Shown here piece after piece: positions 8,119-15,750 of a DNA stretch of 34,395 bases (positions within the stretch are counted from its first letter, which is position 1; the number at the start of each line of letters is the position of its first letter). The DNA is from a virus. A program made the translations under genes and the position numbers. The stretch covers positions 1-34,395 of the IMG/VR virus record IMGVR_UViG_3300002835_008170; one strand, written 5' to 3'. Under the pieces are notes generated by a model. It was not told the origin of the DNA. It was given only the letters and a program-made list of their open reading frames with translations, and made no database searches.

Positions 8119-8380
8119 TCCCGGAGTTCCACATTGTTCTCCCTACGTTATTGCCAACGGCAGTCCCACGGTATTTGTCAATTTAAAACCTGCTGCAAGA
8201 TTAGGTGATATTAGCACAGCGCATTTACGACCCGGTAATCCGTGTCGAGGGCATGTGGCGCCAATTTCTTCAGGAAGTCCAACTGTGTTTGTTAATCTTA
8301 GACCTTTGGCACGACTGGGCGATCCCTTGGCCGCATGTACTTTTATAGCTTCCGGAAGTCCAACCGTTTTTGCAGGATAA
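8093..8380 (+). CDS. PAAR-repeat tail-tip protein
   Basis: 95 residues made of three similar units. Each has RLGD near its start and GSPTVFVN or GSPTVFAG near its end, with scattered His and Cys (PHCSPY, HLRPGNPCRGH, AACTF). This is the PAAR pattern, which folds to a sharp metal-bound cone that caps the central spike of contractile tails, and fits T4-like gp5.4. It lies directly before a large structural-type gene. Confidence 0.9.
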   Translation: MRPVARLGDPGVPHCSPYVIANGSPTVFVNLKPAARLGDISTAHLRPGNPCRGHVAPISSGSPTVFVNLRPLARLGDPLAACTFIASGSPTVFAG

Positions 8381-8383
8381 CAC

Positions 8384-10312
8384 ATGGCCATAAGTGTGTT
8401 GACTCCATTACAAATGATTGCCGGCGCCACGTTAAGCAACAACGGTGGAGTGGCCATTGCCAACACCTGGACAGCAGCAGTAACAGCCTACACCAGCACA
8501 TCACTATTGACGCCATTTTTTAATACTGTGGGTAATAGTGCTGCTGCCAACATCAGTGGAAACACACTGACCAGCATGTTTACATTTTGTGCAAACACTG
8601 TGCCTGCACTAGCTGACAACACACCTGCTGCGTATGCGTCTCTAGGCACAAACACCACATCTGGATTTACTGGCATAATTACTGCCCAGGGCTCTAGCTA
8701 TCTTGGCAATGGCAATGTTGCAGTTTTTGCGCAGGTGTTTGGTGCAGCACAAGGTTACATAACTTCGGTCAATCAATTTATCAACACCAGCGTAAACAGT
8801 CAGACCTATCTTGGGTCAACGTTTACCACCATGAACAGTCTTGTCACTGGCAATCTCAGTGACACCACCTTGGCCATGACAACATTTGGACTAGACCTAG
8901 AAGCACTGGGACAATTGATTGATCTTGACAATCTTGGTAATTTTGGTTCTCCAGCAGCACTGCTACGACAATTGGTTACACTGACCAATCTCACACCAAA
9001 CATTCAAGCTATCTTGATTCAAGCAGGACTTGACGAAGCCAGCATTGGTAATCTAACCACTCCCAATGTCAATGTAAGTGATAGTGTACAACATCTGGCA
9101 TACCTGGGCCTGCTGAATGTCACAGGTACTGACCTAGAACAGGTGTTGGCTATTTTTGGTGTGACTACCAAGAACATAAACACCATGGCAGACCTGTTGA
9201 ATCCTGCAAAAATATTCCCCAACAGCATTGCCAGTCTCACAGTACGCACCTACAATCAAGATACCACGTCAGTGCTACGGGCCATCTACGACAACACACA
9301 AGGCACAGTGAATTCAAAATTGTTGATTTACTTGCCAAGATATGTGTTGACCTTGGGTACTCTGAATATAATCAGCTACGAAAGACTTGCCAGAATCATA
9401 CCAGCAGACCAGGCTCTGGCCTGCAAGGCCATACAAGTTAGTCTACAACAAATAAAAAATATAAGCAATCTCAATTTATCTCAACTGGCAGTAGCATTTG
9501 CTTTCATGCAGACCACGAGAGATCTGCCATCTATATCTGCACTAGAACAGGCTGTGCCTGCTAGCGTGGCTGCATACTATTCTAATTCATATGCTACCGG
9601 CTCAGGACCAGACGGAACACTGGTAATTACTGATCTTCTTGGCGCAGCAGTCGGAGTTGACTATACAAGTGTGCTGAGCAACACCACAGTCACAATCAAC
9701 AGTATGACCAGTGCAGGTATCCTGGCCGGGTTGACCGACACCTATGGCAGAATGCAAAATACTGTCAACGGAGTGTACGGCAATGCTGTTGCCGGACCAG
9801 TTACGATTCCTGCAGGCACAGGTGTTGGAGTGTATGCCAATGCTGATGCAGCATTACAACAACTAATAGCCAATGCCACAGTGCAGGTTTCTAACATATC
9901 CGCAACATACCCTACCCAATCAGGCGTTTTAAATTCTGACTTCAACTCGATGGCAGCAAAATTGATTTCTGAAAATACCAATCTTGCACTGGCCAGCATA
10001 GACATTGCCAATCTTGACGCATCGGGTCGCGGACCAGTCATGAGTTTTGTGCAAAATCTGCCTGACTACGGAATCAATACAGAAGCCAATGGTCCAGCAC
10101 AGTTTATCGAAACAGTGGCTGATCTTACCACCCAAGGCGGACAAGCTATTGTGGCCTGCCTGAGAGAAGGACGTAATCTCTTGGTGCTAAACGGCGTGGG
10201 CATTGGGCAAGATACTGCCATACCCAGCGAGTATGCAGGCGTAGTTCCGCAGGCCAATCTCATACCATCCACCTATTCAGACGCAGAAGCAGCCAATCTA
10301 GTGGTAAAATAA
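8384..10312 (+). CDS. Large Ala/Thr/Asn-rich protein, presumed virion (tail/baseplate) component
   Basis: 642 residues. Composition is strongly biased to Ala, Thr, Asn, Ser, Leu and Gly with very few Lys, and with long amphipathic stretches such as ALGQLIDLDNLGNFGSPAALLRQL and NLTPNIQAILIQAGLDEASIGNL. This looks like a structural protein and not an enzyme. It follows the PAAR gene by 3 bases, consistent with the baseplate or tail. No specific family is recognised. AGGA lies about 7 bases before the ATG. Confidence 0.75.
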   Translation: MAISVLTPLQMIAGATLSNNGGVAIANTWTAAVTAYTSTSLLTPFFNTVGNSAAANISGNTLTSMFTFCANTVPALADNTPAAYASLGTNTTSGFTGIITAQGSSYLGNGNVAVFAQVFGAAQGYITSVNQFINTSVNSQTYLGSTFTTMNSLVTGNLSDTTLAMTTFGLDLEALGQLIDLDNLGNFGSPAALLRQLVTLTNLTPNIQAILIQAGLDEASIGNLTTPNVNVSDSVQHLAYLGLLNVTGTDLEQVLAIFGVTTKNINTMADLLNPAKIFPNSIASLTVRTYNQDTTSVLRAIYDNTQGTVNSKLLIYLPRYVLTLGTLNIISYERLARIIPADQALACKAIQVSLQQIKNISNLNLSQLAVAFAFMQTTRDLPSISALEQAVPASVAAYYSNSYATGSGPDGTLVITDLLGAAVGVDYTSVLSNTTVTINSMTSAGILAGLTDTYGRMQNTVNGVYGNAVAGPVTIPAGTGVGVYANADAALQQLIANATVQVSNISATYPTQSGVLNSDFNSMAAKLISENTNLALASIDIANLDASGRGPVMSFVQNLPDYGINTEANGPAQFIETVADLTTQGGQAIVACLREGRNLLVLNGVGIGQDTAIPSEYAGVVPQANLIPSTYSDAEAANLVVK

Positions 10313-10383
10313 CCCTGGATGCATCACAATCCGCTAAGTAACTAGTGTGAATAGCACAAAAATTAATTTTAAGGAAAAACCTC

Positions 10384-11265
10384 ATGAAGAAATATGCTTT
10401 AGTAATGGCCCTAGCATTGGCCGCCTCCCTAGCACAAGCTGACGCCACCGTTTACGGTAAAGCTCGTGTGTACCAAGAAAACACCAAGACCGGCACCGCC
10501 GAAGGTGTAACCGCGTTGACAAACGATTCCAGCCGTTTCGGTATCAAAGCCACAGAAGCACTTGCTGGCGGCATCACTGCTGGCGTTGTGCTTGAAACTG
10601 GCTACGGTGGCGACGCTCCTGCAGCAACCACACTGGGTGACCGCACTGCTGTTGTTGGCTTGTCTCACAAGTTGGGTTCCGTGGCCATGGGTCGTGACAA
10701 ACACACCATTGCTCGCACACTTGACAACTATGACGCCATGGGCAATGCTTTTGGTTCCAGCACCGCAGTTATTCATGCTGCACAAGGTTCACGTTTGCAA
10801 AATGCAGTGTTCTTGACTGCCAAGCCTGTTGCTGGACTTTCTGCTACGTATGCAATTGCCAACAGTGAAGTTGCTGGTGGCACTACAGAATCACAAGCCA
10901 GCAGTGTTGAGTACACTGTAGGTGCTGTGAGCGCAACTGCTGCTCGTTTGACCACTGGTACCAACAGCTATTCAGGCATCGTTGGTGCTAGACTAGCTCT
11001 GGCATCTGGCACAAAAGTATTTGCGATGTATTCTGAAGACAAAGTATCTGGTGCATCAACCACTGGTAAATCAGTTGGTGTTAACCAGGCTGTTGGTGCA
11101 GTGACTTTGCTTGCTGGCTACGGTGAGAATGACACTGTCAAGGCCTACAATGTTGGCGCATCTTATGCACTGAGCAAGAACACTTTGGTTCATGCACGTT
11201 ATGTCAAAGAAGATTCTGCAACCAATGTACAGAAATTTGGTGCTGGTCTAGAAGTCAACTTCTAA
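10384..11265 (+). CDS. Outer-membrane general porin (Burkholderiales-type)
   Basis: 293 residues. A clear signal peptide (MKKYALVMALALAASLAQA) precedes DATVYGKARVY, the first strand of Gram-negative porins. Internal hallmarks include SSRFGIKATEALAGGITAG, VLETGYGG and AVVGLSHKLGSVAMGR, and the chain ends in GAGLEVNF with the terminal Phe needed for BAM insertion. It is shorter than typical 330-390-residue betaproteobacterial porins, with short loops but no disruption. It has AAGGAAAAA before the start and is closed by a strong terminator, so it forms its own unit. It could change nutrient entry, or replace the surface receptor to block other phages. It was probably acquired from a host. Confidence 0.9.
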   Translation: MKKYALVMALALAASLAQADATVYGKARVYQENTKTGTAEGVTALTNDSSRFGIKATEALAGGITAGVVLETGYGGDAPAATTLGDRTAVVGLSHKLGSVAMGRDKHTIARTLDNYDAMGNAFGSSTAVIHAAQGSRLQNAVFLTAKPVAGLSATYAIANSEVAGGTTESQASSVEYTVGAVSATAARLTTGTNSYSGIVGARLALASGTKVFAMYSEDKVSGASTTGKSVGVNQAVGAVTLLAGYGENDTVKAYNVGASYALSKNTLVHARYVKEDSATNVQKFGAGLEVNF

Positions 11266-11293
11266 ATCCTGCACTGTATAACGCAGTACAACA

Positions 11294-11320
11294 AAAACCC
11301 GCTGAGGCGGGTTTTCTTTT
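11294..11320 (+). terminator. Strong intrinsic terminator after the porin gene
   Basis: A perfect 9-bp stem, AAAACCCGC (11294-11302) with GCGGGTTTT (11307-11315) around a TGAG loop, is followed by C and four Ts. The T-rich tail on the plus strand and its place 28 bases after the porin stop mark it as the end of that unit. Confidence 0.93.
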
Positions 11321-11322
11321 GG

Positions 11323-11351
11323 TTGACCAATAATACCCATGATGCTATAAT
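11323..11351 (+). promoter_or_regulatory. sigma70-type promoter A (GGTTGACC family)
   Basis: TTGACC (11323-11328), a 17-base spacer and TATAAT (11346-11351). It directly abuts the terminator. Its flanks GGTTGACCAATA and ATGCTATAATACACACAT recur almost unchanged in promoter B. The transcript would begin near 11358, where an ATG lies. Confidence 0.85.
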
Positions 11352-11357
11352 ACACAC

Positions 11358-11510
11358 ATGCAACCAGCTGCTGCCCGTTATGAAAAGTTCAAACGAAAGA
11401 TGTTGTTGTACTATCATCGCAGCGAATTTACAGTGGTAGAATGGATTGTGTGGTTGGCTATTTTGGGTTGGTTGACCAATATTGCTCGAAATGCTATAAT
11501 ACACACATAG
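11358..11510 (+). CDS. Possible 50-residue membrane peptide, apparently leaderless
   Basis: An open frame of 50 codons ends at TAG 11508-11510. It begins with a basic segment (about residues 8-20, RYEKFKRKMLLYYHR), then a hydrophobic helix (about 25-40, TVVEWIVWLAILGW) and a short tail, as in small inner-membrane proteins. The ATG lies 6 bases after the -10 of promoter A, exactly where transcription should start, so no leader or ribosome binding site is possible. The 3' third contains promoter B, so part of the amino acid sequence is dictated by promoter bases. It may be a real leaderless gene or a spacer that happens to be open. Confidence 0.4.
   Translation: MQPAAARYEKFKRKMLLYYHRSEFTVVEWIVWLAILGWLTNIARNAIIHT
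11472..11500 (+). promoter_or_regulatory. sigma70-type promoter B, near-copy of promoter A
   Basis: TTGACC (11472-11477), 17 bases, TATAAT (11495-11500), within the end of the 50-codon frame. It drives the gene at 11530, with CAGGAG 6 bases before that ATG. Only the middle of the spacer differs from promoter A. Confidence 0.85.
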
Positions 11511-11529
11511 AGCAAAACAGGAGCAGAGA

Positions 11530-11721
11530 ATGGACATTACTCAAGCTATCTCAATCTGTGAACAGTATCGCATTGATCACAGCGTCAGCGGGTTTTTGTT
11601 AGAAACTCTGGAATCCATGCTGGCTGCAAAACAACGCAACGAACTCACTGCTGAACAGCGAGTGGCCCTGCAAACAGTCATGAACAAAGGTATGAGCCTG
11701 ATTGCAAAGGCTGAAAAATGA
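11530..11721 (+). CDS. Small helical hypothetical protein
   Basis: 63 residues, predicted all-helical by eye (ITQAISICEQYRIDHSVSGFLLETLESMLAAKQ, then ELTAEQRVALQTVMNKGMSLIAKAEK). CAGGAG precedes the ATG at a good distance and promoter B is 30 bases upstream, so this is likely an early gene. Its stop overlaps the SWIM gene start (ATGA). No family recognised. Confidence 0.65.
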   Translation: MDITQAISICEQYRIDHSVSGFLLETLESMLAAKQRNELTAEQRVALQTVMNKGMSLIAKAEK

Positions 11722-12068
11722 AATGGTTTGCTGAAACAACTGAATGGTCCGGTGACACGGCACCCAATCATGTGTACCTGATGGACGATGGCAAGAGCAA
11801 GATGTATGCCTATGTGAAGTTTGGCACAGGAGCAGCACACAAATTTCGTACGCCCATGCGGATTGACATCCGTGGACGCAAATTCAAAATTGTGCCTGAT
11901 CAATGGAATGTTTCTGTTGACGTGGCACCACCTGCAGGTGAGACCTGGACCGTGGCCGGCAGCAAGGGTGAGGTTTATACCGTGACTCGGTTAAACGGCA
12001 ACTTGAGCTGCACTTGCTCGGGATTTCGATTCCGCGGCCAGTGCAAGCACACAAAACAAAACGGTTGA
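11718..12068 (+). CDS. SWIM-type zinc-finger protein
   Basis: 116 residues. The C-terminus carries C98-x-C100-x8-C109-x-H111 (CTC...QCKH), the CxCxnCxH signature of SWIM zinc fingers, preceded by the usual beta strands (VYTVTRLNGNLSC). SWIM domains bind DNA or proteins in recombination and other complexes. The first 90 residues contain a beta-rich part (MYAYVKFG...RTPMRIDIRGRKFKIV) of unknown role. It is translated with the preceding gene; its TGA stop overlaps the -35 of promoter C. Confidence 0.75.
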   Translation: MKWFAETTEWSGDTAPNHVYLMDDGKSKMYAYVKFGTGAAHKFRTPMRIDIRGRKFKIVPDQWNVSVDVAPPAGETWTVAGSKGEVYTVTRLNGNLSCTCSGFRFRGQCKHTKQNG

Positions 12069-12093
12069 CCAATATTCGCCAATCTGTTATAAT
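12065..12093 (+). promoter_or_regulatory. sigma70-type promoter C (GGTTGACC family)
   Basis: TTGACC (12065-12070), 17 bases, TATAAT (12088-12093). It shares GGTTGACCAATATT with promoter B. It drives the gene at 12122, which has AAAAGGAG before its ATG. The -35 overlaps the stop codon of the SWIM gene. Confidence 0.85.
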
Positions 12094-12121
12094 TAACGCT
12101 TAAACACAAAAGGAGTTTTAG

Positions 12122-12505
12122 ATGCTTTATACTTTCGCTGGTACTTCCGTTCTCAAAGGCGCTGTCAAAGTTCGTTTTGCCAACTCAGAAGCTCGGGGCA
12201 AGCAATTGGCCAAGCTGGGCGACACTGATGTGAATATTGTGCCGTTGCCAAGTGCAATGGACAAGGCCGGTGCTGTGTGTTATCTGCAGAATCTAGCAGG
12301 CTTTGCTGACACTGATGCGGTGCGTGAAGCACTGGCAGGCGAAGTGGCAGTCAAACTCCGCCCTGCTAAAACTGCAAAAAAACATCTCACCAAAACTGTT
12401 CGTGTCAAGACTGCAAAGCCTGCTCGTGTTCGCCGCACTGAGCCAGTGGTTGTTACTCAAGCAGAAGTTGACGCCTTGATGGCAGCAGTATTTGGAGTTA
12501 GGTAA
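12122..12505 (+). CDS. Basic hypothetical protein, possibly nucleic-acid-binding
   Basis: 127 residues. The N-terminal part (MLYTFAGTSVLKGAVKVRFANSEARGKQLAKLGDTDVNIVPLP) looks like a small alpha/beta domain. Residues 77-108 are very basic (Lys/Arg/Ala/Thr repeats such as KTAKKHLTKTVRVKTAKPAR), followed by a short helix (TQAEVDALMAAVFGVR). The basic linker suggests nucleic-acid contact, an inference from composition only. It has its own promoter and the best ribosome binding site in this block. Confidence 0.65.
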   Translation: MLYTFAGTSVLKGAVKVRFANSEARGKQLAKLGDTDVNIVPLPSAMDKAGAVCYLQNLAGFADTDAVREALAGEVAVKLRPAKTAKKHLTKTVRVKTAKPARVRRTEPVVVTQAEVDALMAAVFGVR

Positions 12506-12506
12506 C

Positions 12507-12752
12507 ATGACCAATCGCAAAATTGACTTTGCTCAATTGGGTTTTAATCGATACCAAGTGTCAGACATGAACATTGTGATGAACCTGAAGACTCCAGAAG
12601 AAATTCAGGACTGGATGGTGGCAGTGGGTGCAGCGGATGTGGCCTATGCCATCAGTTTGCTGGAACAAGCTGCCTTGCTTGAGCTGGACAGTGCAACTGA
12701 CACCATGAAACGTTTTCCCGAAGCAATGGCTGCAATTAGAAAGGTAATGTAA
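12507..12752 (+). CDS. Hypothetical protein
   Basis: 81 residues beginning MTNRKIDFAQLGFNRYQVSDMN. ATG 12507 with GGAG upstream is chosen over the in-frame TTG at 12492, which lies inside the preceding gene. The rest is helical (EEIQDWMVAVGAADVAYAISLLEQAALLELD). No family recognised. The stop at 12750-12752 shares a base with the next start (TAATG). Confidence 0.6.
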   Translation: MTNRKIDFAQLGFNRYQVSDMNIVMNLKTPEEIQDWMVAVGAADVAYAISLLEQAALLELDSATDTMKRFPEAMAAIRKVM

Positions 12753-13108
12753 TGGGACTGGACATGTATGCTTATGCTGCCGCCAAGGCAGCAACAAATG
12801 ACGAAACTGGACAGCGTGAAATTGCCTACTGGCGTAAACATCCTAACCTGCATGGCTGGATGGAGCGACTTGCTGAATCAAAAGATTTAGAGTACGACTC
12901 ATTCAACGGCGTTGAACTAGAACTCGCCTGGGAAGATCTTGAAGCTCTGGAACAGGCAGTTACTCACAAACAATTGCCTGCCACTAGCGGATTCTTTTTT
13001 GGGCAGGACAGCGACGACGAATATCGAGACAGTGATCTTGCGTTTGTCCGAGCAGCCAAAGCAGAAGTGTTTTTGGGACTAAAAGTTTTTTATAACAGTA
13101 GCTGGTAA
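12752..13108 (+). CDS. Conserved hypothetical phage protein (MGLDMYAY family)
   Basis: 118 residues. The opening MGLDMYAYAA, then EIAYWRKHPNLHGWMERL, belongs to a family frequent in phages and some bacteria that has no assigned function. The C-terminal half (SGFFFGQDSDDEYRDSDLAFVRAAKAEVFLGLKVFYNSSW) is also typical of the family. One-base overlap with the genes on both sides (TAATG). Confidence 0.7.
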   Translation: MGLDMYAYAAAKAATNDETGQREIAYWRKHPNLHGWMERLAESKDLEYDSFNGVELELAWEDLEALEQAVTHKQLPATSGFFFGQDSDDEYRDSDLAFVRAAKAEVFLGLKVFYNSSW

Positions 13109-13461
13109 TGAATACATTGATTGATTTTAGTGAAGCCGAGGATGATTTGAGATACATGGGTATGGAAATCCCATTGCATACCCGCGAAACACTTCAAAAC
13201 TATTTGATTAAGGGGTTTACGCCATGTGGGTTTTGCGAATCAATGTTAGCAAAAGATTACGACCGTGCATTGGCTGTTGCTGATACTGCCAATCGTCAAA
13301 TGTTTTGGGCTATAGCAACTTGGATTAGGGAAAATGCACCCGAAGGAAGTTGGGGTAGTTATGATATAGTCAGTAACTGGTGCAATGATGTTAATGGGTC
13401 GCGCACTGAGTTTGCTATTGATGCTGAAAAAAGATTTGTTTGGAAGAAGTTAAAAGAATGA
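13108..13461 (+). CDS. Conserved hypothetical phage protein
   Basis: 117 residues. The stretch TLQNYLIKGFTPCGFCESMLAKDYDRALAVADTANRQMFWAIATWI resembles a widespread small phage protein in which a Gly-Phe-x-Pro-x-Gly-Phe turn separates helices; function unknown. The second half is Trp-rich. It is slightly more AT-rich than its neighbours. Overlaps the next gene by 4 bases (ATGA). Confidence 0.65.
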   Translation: MNTLIDFSEAEDDLRYMGMEIPLHTRETLQNYLIKGFTPCGFCESMLAKDYDRALAVADTANRQMFWAIATWIRENAPEGSWGSYDIVSNWCNDVNGSRTEFAIDAEKRFVWKKLKE

Positions 13462-13916
13462 AAAAAATCTACTACGAAAAACGTGGCCGCAGATATGTTC
13501 CTGTGTCTGAGTATGACAACGATCTTGCGGATAGTTTTTCTAAAGGTACTCATCTTGTGATGGTTTACCCAGGGGGTGCTAGTCGCCGATACAACATTGA
13601 CCCTAACTATGCGGCCATGATGGCGGCCAGCCGAGTAGCCGAAGAGGCTATGATTCGGGCAATGCATAAAGCCAGTGAAATGCGGCCTGTTCGCACTCCT
13701 ATCACACCTGCACAACAAAAGGCATGGAAGAAATTGGCTAAAGAGTTTGGTGATGAACTTTGTACGTTGAGCGGAGCCAGTTCACACGATATTGCCGAAG
13801 CAGGTATTCGTGCCCTGCAGACGGAAGCAGACAAACTCATGACACATGCCAGTGTTCGTGCAGCCTATGAACAATTTCTATTAGTATGTGCTTTGGCCCG
13901 CCCGCAGGAGAATTAA
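13458..13916 (+). CDS. Hypothetical protein
   Basis: 152 residues from ATG 13458 (MKKIYYEKRGRRYVPVSEYDNDL), preferred to the earlier in-frame TTG at 13440. The first 50 residues are a basic, beta-like domain with the YYEKRGRRYVPV opening seen in a number of phage proteins. The rest is helical and Ala-rich (ASRVAEEAMIRAMHKASE; AGIRALQTEADKLMTHASVRAAYEQFLLVCAL). Position just before the ligase gene suggests a replication-linked role but nothing in the sequence proves it. Confidence 0.65.
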   Translation: MKKIYYEKRGRRYVPVSEYDNDLADSFSKGTHLVMVYPGGASRRYNIDPNYAAMMAASRVAEEAMIRAMHKASEMRPVRTPITPAQQKAWKKLAKEFGDELCTLSGASSHDIAEAGIRALQTEADKLMTHASVRAAYEQFLLVCALARPQEN

Positions 13917-13919
13917 ATA

Positions 13920-15287
13920 ATGCATGACATTGACTTTGACAACAATGAGTTTTGGAAACACGTAGTGGTAGCTGACTGGATTCGCGACCTTGAATCCAGC
14001 GACAGCCGCTTGCACAAAGAACGAGTGATTGAAAAAGCCTTGATGGCTTCAAAATTGGGCAGTGCCGGCGCACAGGGTTTTTTGTTCAACTGTTACCTGG
14101 CATACAATCCTTTCTATGTGTACAATGTTCGCCAGGTGCCGGAGACTGAGGGTCTAACCGGACAGCCCAACCCGTGGCCTATATTCTGGGGCTTGTGTGA
14201 GGACTTGAGAACTCGCGGAGTAACCGGGCATGCTGCTAGAGATCGCATTGAACAAGTGAGTGAACTGTTTGATTCGGAGCAGTGGAATGGCATGTGTAGA
14301 CGAGTCTTGATCAAGGACCTGCGCTGCGGCATCAGTGAGAAAACACTCAACAAGGTTCTGGGCAAAACATCCTGGAAGATACCTACCTTTACCTGCCAGC
14401 TGGCGCAAGATTCAACTGATCGTCCGGCCAAGATGAAAGGCATCAAACGCCTGGAGGTCAAACTGGATGGTGTGCGAGTTCTGGCAGTGGTACAAGGTGC
14501 CAGTGTTACACTGTACAGCCGCAATGGCAAGCCGTTTGAAAACTTTCCGCACGTGGCCGAAGCCATTGCTGCCAACCGCAAACTGATTGGTGCGTTTGGC
14601 GGACGATATGTGCTGGACGGCGAGATTGTAGGTGCCAGCTTTCAACAACTCATGCGGCAGGCACAACGCAAAACAAATGCCGAAACCACGGACATGGTGT
14701 ATCATGTGTTTGATATCATTCCACTTGACAGTTTTCAAGAAGGACACTATAATGCACAACAGAGCAAGCGACTTGATATTTTAACAGGATCTCGAGCACG
14801 GTTTGATGCTACAGATTGTCTGCGTCTCATGGACGGTATCACTGTGGATCTGGACACAGCCGAAGGGCATGACATCATGAATCGATATGCACAGGATGCT
14901 GTGGCCAACGGATTTGAAGGTATCATGATCAAGGATCTTGGCGCACCATATGAGTGCAAGCGATCTAGTTTTTGGATGAAATGGAAACCCACAATCACAG
15001 TTGATCTTAATATTGTGGGTTTTGAAGAAGGTACCGGTCGCAATCAGGGCCGGTTGGGTGCTATAATTTGTGAAGGAGTTGATGATGACCGTAGAATTTG
15101 CGTTAATGTTGGCAGTGGGTTTAGCGATACTCTTCGTGATGAGTATTGGGCCAGTCGGAATGAGCTACTTGGTGACGTGGTTGAAGTCGAAGCGGACGCA
15201 GTCACACAAAACCAAGACGGATCATACTCATTGAGATTTCCGCGCTTTGTACGCTTTCGTGGATTTGAAGCAGGAGAAAAACTATGA
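13920..15287 (+). CDS. ATP-dependent DNA ligase (T4 gp30 type)
   Basis: 455 residues, near T4 gp30 (487). Motif I is K181-L-D-G-V-R, with K181 the adenylated lysine. Later motifs follow: SRNGKPFENFP (III region), LDGEIVG (IIIa/IV region), FEGIMIKDLGAPYECKRSSFWMKWKP (IV-V) and a C-terminal OB-like domain ending in RFPRFVRFRGFEAGEKL. A helical N-terminal domain (1-170) is of the gp30 sort. It seals nicks in replication and repair, and could act after UvdE-initiated repair. AGGAG lies 8 bases before ATG 13920. Confidence 0.95.
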   Translation: MHDIDFDNNEFWKHVVVADWIRDLESSDSRLHKERVIEKALMASKLGSAGAQGFLFNCYLAYNPFYVYNVRQVPETEGLTGQPNPWPIFWGLCEDLRTRGVTGHAARDRIEQVSELFDSEQWNGMCRRVLIKDLRCGISEKTLNKVLGKTSWKIPTFTCQLAQDSTDRPAKMKGIKRLEVKLDGVRVLAVVQGASVTLYSRNGKPFENFPHVAEAIAANRKLIGAFGGRYVLDGEIVGASFQQLMRQAQRKTNAETTDMVYHVFDIIPLDSFQEGHYNAQQSKRLDILTGSRARFDATDCLRLMDGITVDLDTAEGHDIMNRYAQDAVANGFEGIMIKDLGAPYECKRSSFWMKWKPTITVDLNIVGFEEGTGRNQGRLGAIICEGVDDDRRICVNVGSGFSDTLRDEYWASRNELLGDVVEVEADAVTQNQDGSYSLRFPRFVRFRGFEAGEKL

Positions 15288-15484
15288 CAGAAGTCAGCAG
15301 AATATCTGCACAAAATGCAGAAGTGTATCGACAGATGGAAATCAAAAAGGTGGACAAGCGTCACGAAGAACTTAGACTAGAAGAACGACGTGTACAGGCC
15401 GATGCCAAAGTTGATGAACAAGCAAGAATTGAAATGAATCGTAGAATGAACCGTGCGGGACAAAACATAGATAGAATGGCCTAG
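15284..15484 (+). CDS. Short coiled-coil hypothetical protein
   Basis: 66 residues, almost entirely charged helix (RQMEIKKVDKRHEELRLEER, then ADAKVDEQARIEMNRRMNRAGQNIDRMA). Likely a coiled coil. ATGA overlap with the ligase gene implies co-translation. No family recognised. Confidence 0.6.
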   Translation: MTEVSRISAQNAEVYRQMEIKKVDKRHEELRLEERRVQADAKVDEQARIEMNRRMNRAGQNIDRMA

Positions 15485-15490
15485 CCGGGT

Positions 15491-15523
15491 CAACCATGAA
15501 CAGTAATTTTTAGGAAAAATCAT
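15491..15523 (+). repeat. Leader repeat, copy 1 (before 15522)
   Basis: CAACCATGAACAGTAATTTT followed by TAGGAAAAATCAT. It closely matches 15751-15784, differing at a few positions and by one T in the T-run. Both copies carry the ribosome binding site (AGGA) of the gene that follows and an AT-rich stretch just ahead of it. The copy also contains a five-codon frame (MNSNF, stop) at 15496-15513 that could be a tiny leader peptide. Confidence 0.6.
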
Positions 15524-15749
15524 GCACAAAACAGTTTACACAGAAGTTGAAGTTGATGTTAATCTTGGAGATTTTGAAACAGAGGACCTGATCGAAGAAC
15601 TAGAAAGTCGTGACGAATTACCCTCGAGTCATGGCCCATATGATGCTAAAGAGCTAGTGGAACAAATCTGGATGCTTCGACGCAACGGTAAAAACTATGA
15701 TGCACCATTGGATCAGTTGGTGTATGCTGTGACTGGACGCATCATTTAA
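15522..15749 (+). CDS. Acidic hypothetical protein
   Basis: 75 residues (MHKTVYTEVEVDVNLGDFETEDLIEELESRDELPSSHGPYDAKELVEQIWMLRRNGK...). The N-terminus is strongly acidic with a beta strand followed by helices. No family recognised. AGGA lies about 7 bases before the ATG within a leader shared with the next gene. Confidence 0.65.
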   Translation: MHKTVYTEVEVDVNLGDFETEDLIEELESRDELPSSHGPYDAKELVEQIWMLRRNGKNYDAPLDQLVYAVTGRII

Positions 15750-15750
15750 T

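Noticed and set aside
8093-8380. Repeat pattern considered as a possible CRISPR-like or tandem DNA repeat
   Set aside because: The repeats are at protein level (RLGD...GSPTVFVN) and fit PAAR units; DNA copies are diverged and unevenly spaced.
10384-11265. Host chromosome contamination as an explanation for the porin
   Set aside because: Phage-like genes and tightly packed promoters run up to both sides, and the terminator directly abuts a phage-type promoter. A chimera cannot be excluded without read data, but nothing in the sequence suggests it.
13914-13919. TAAATA directly abutting the DNA ligase ATG
   Set aside because: It arises from the TAA stop of the preceding gene, has no space before the ATG, and a good AGGAG site explains initiation, so it was not listed as a late box.
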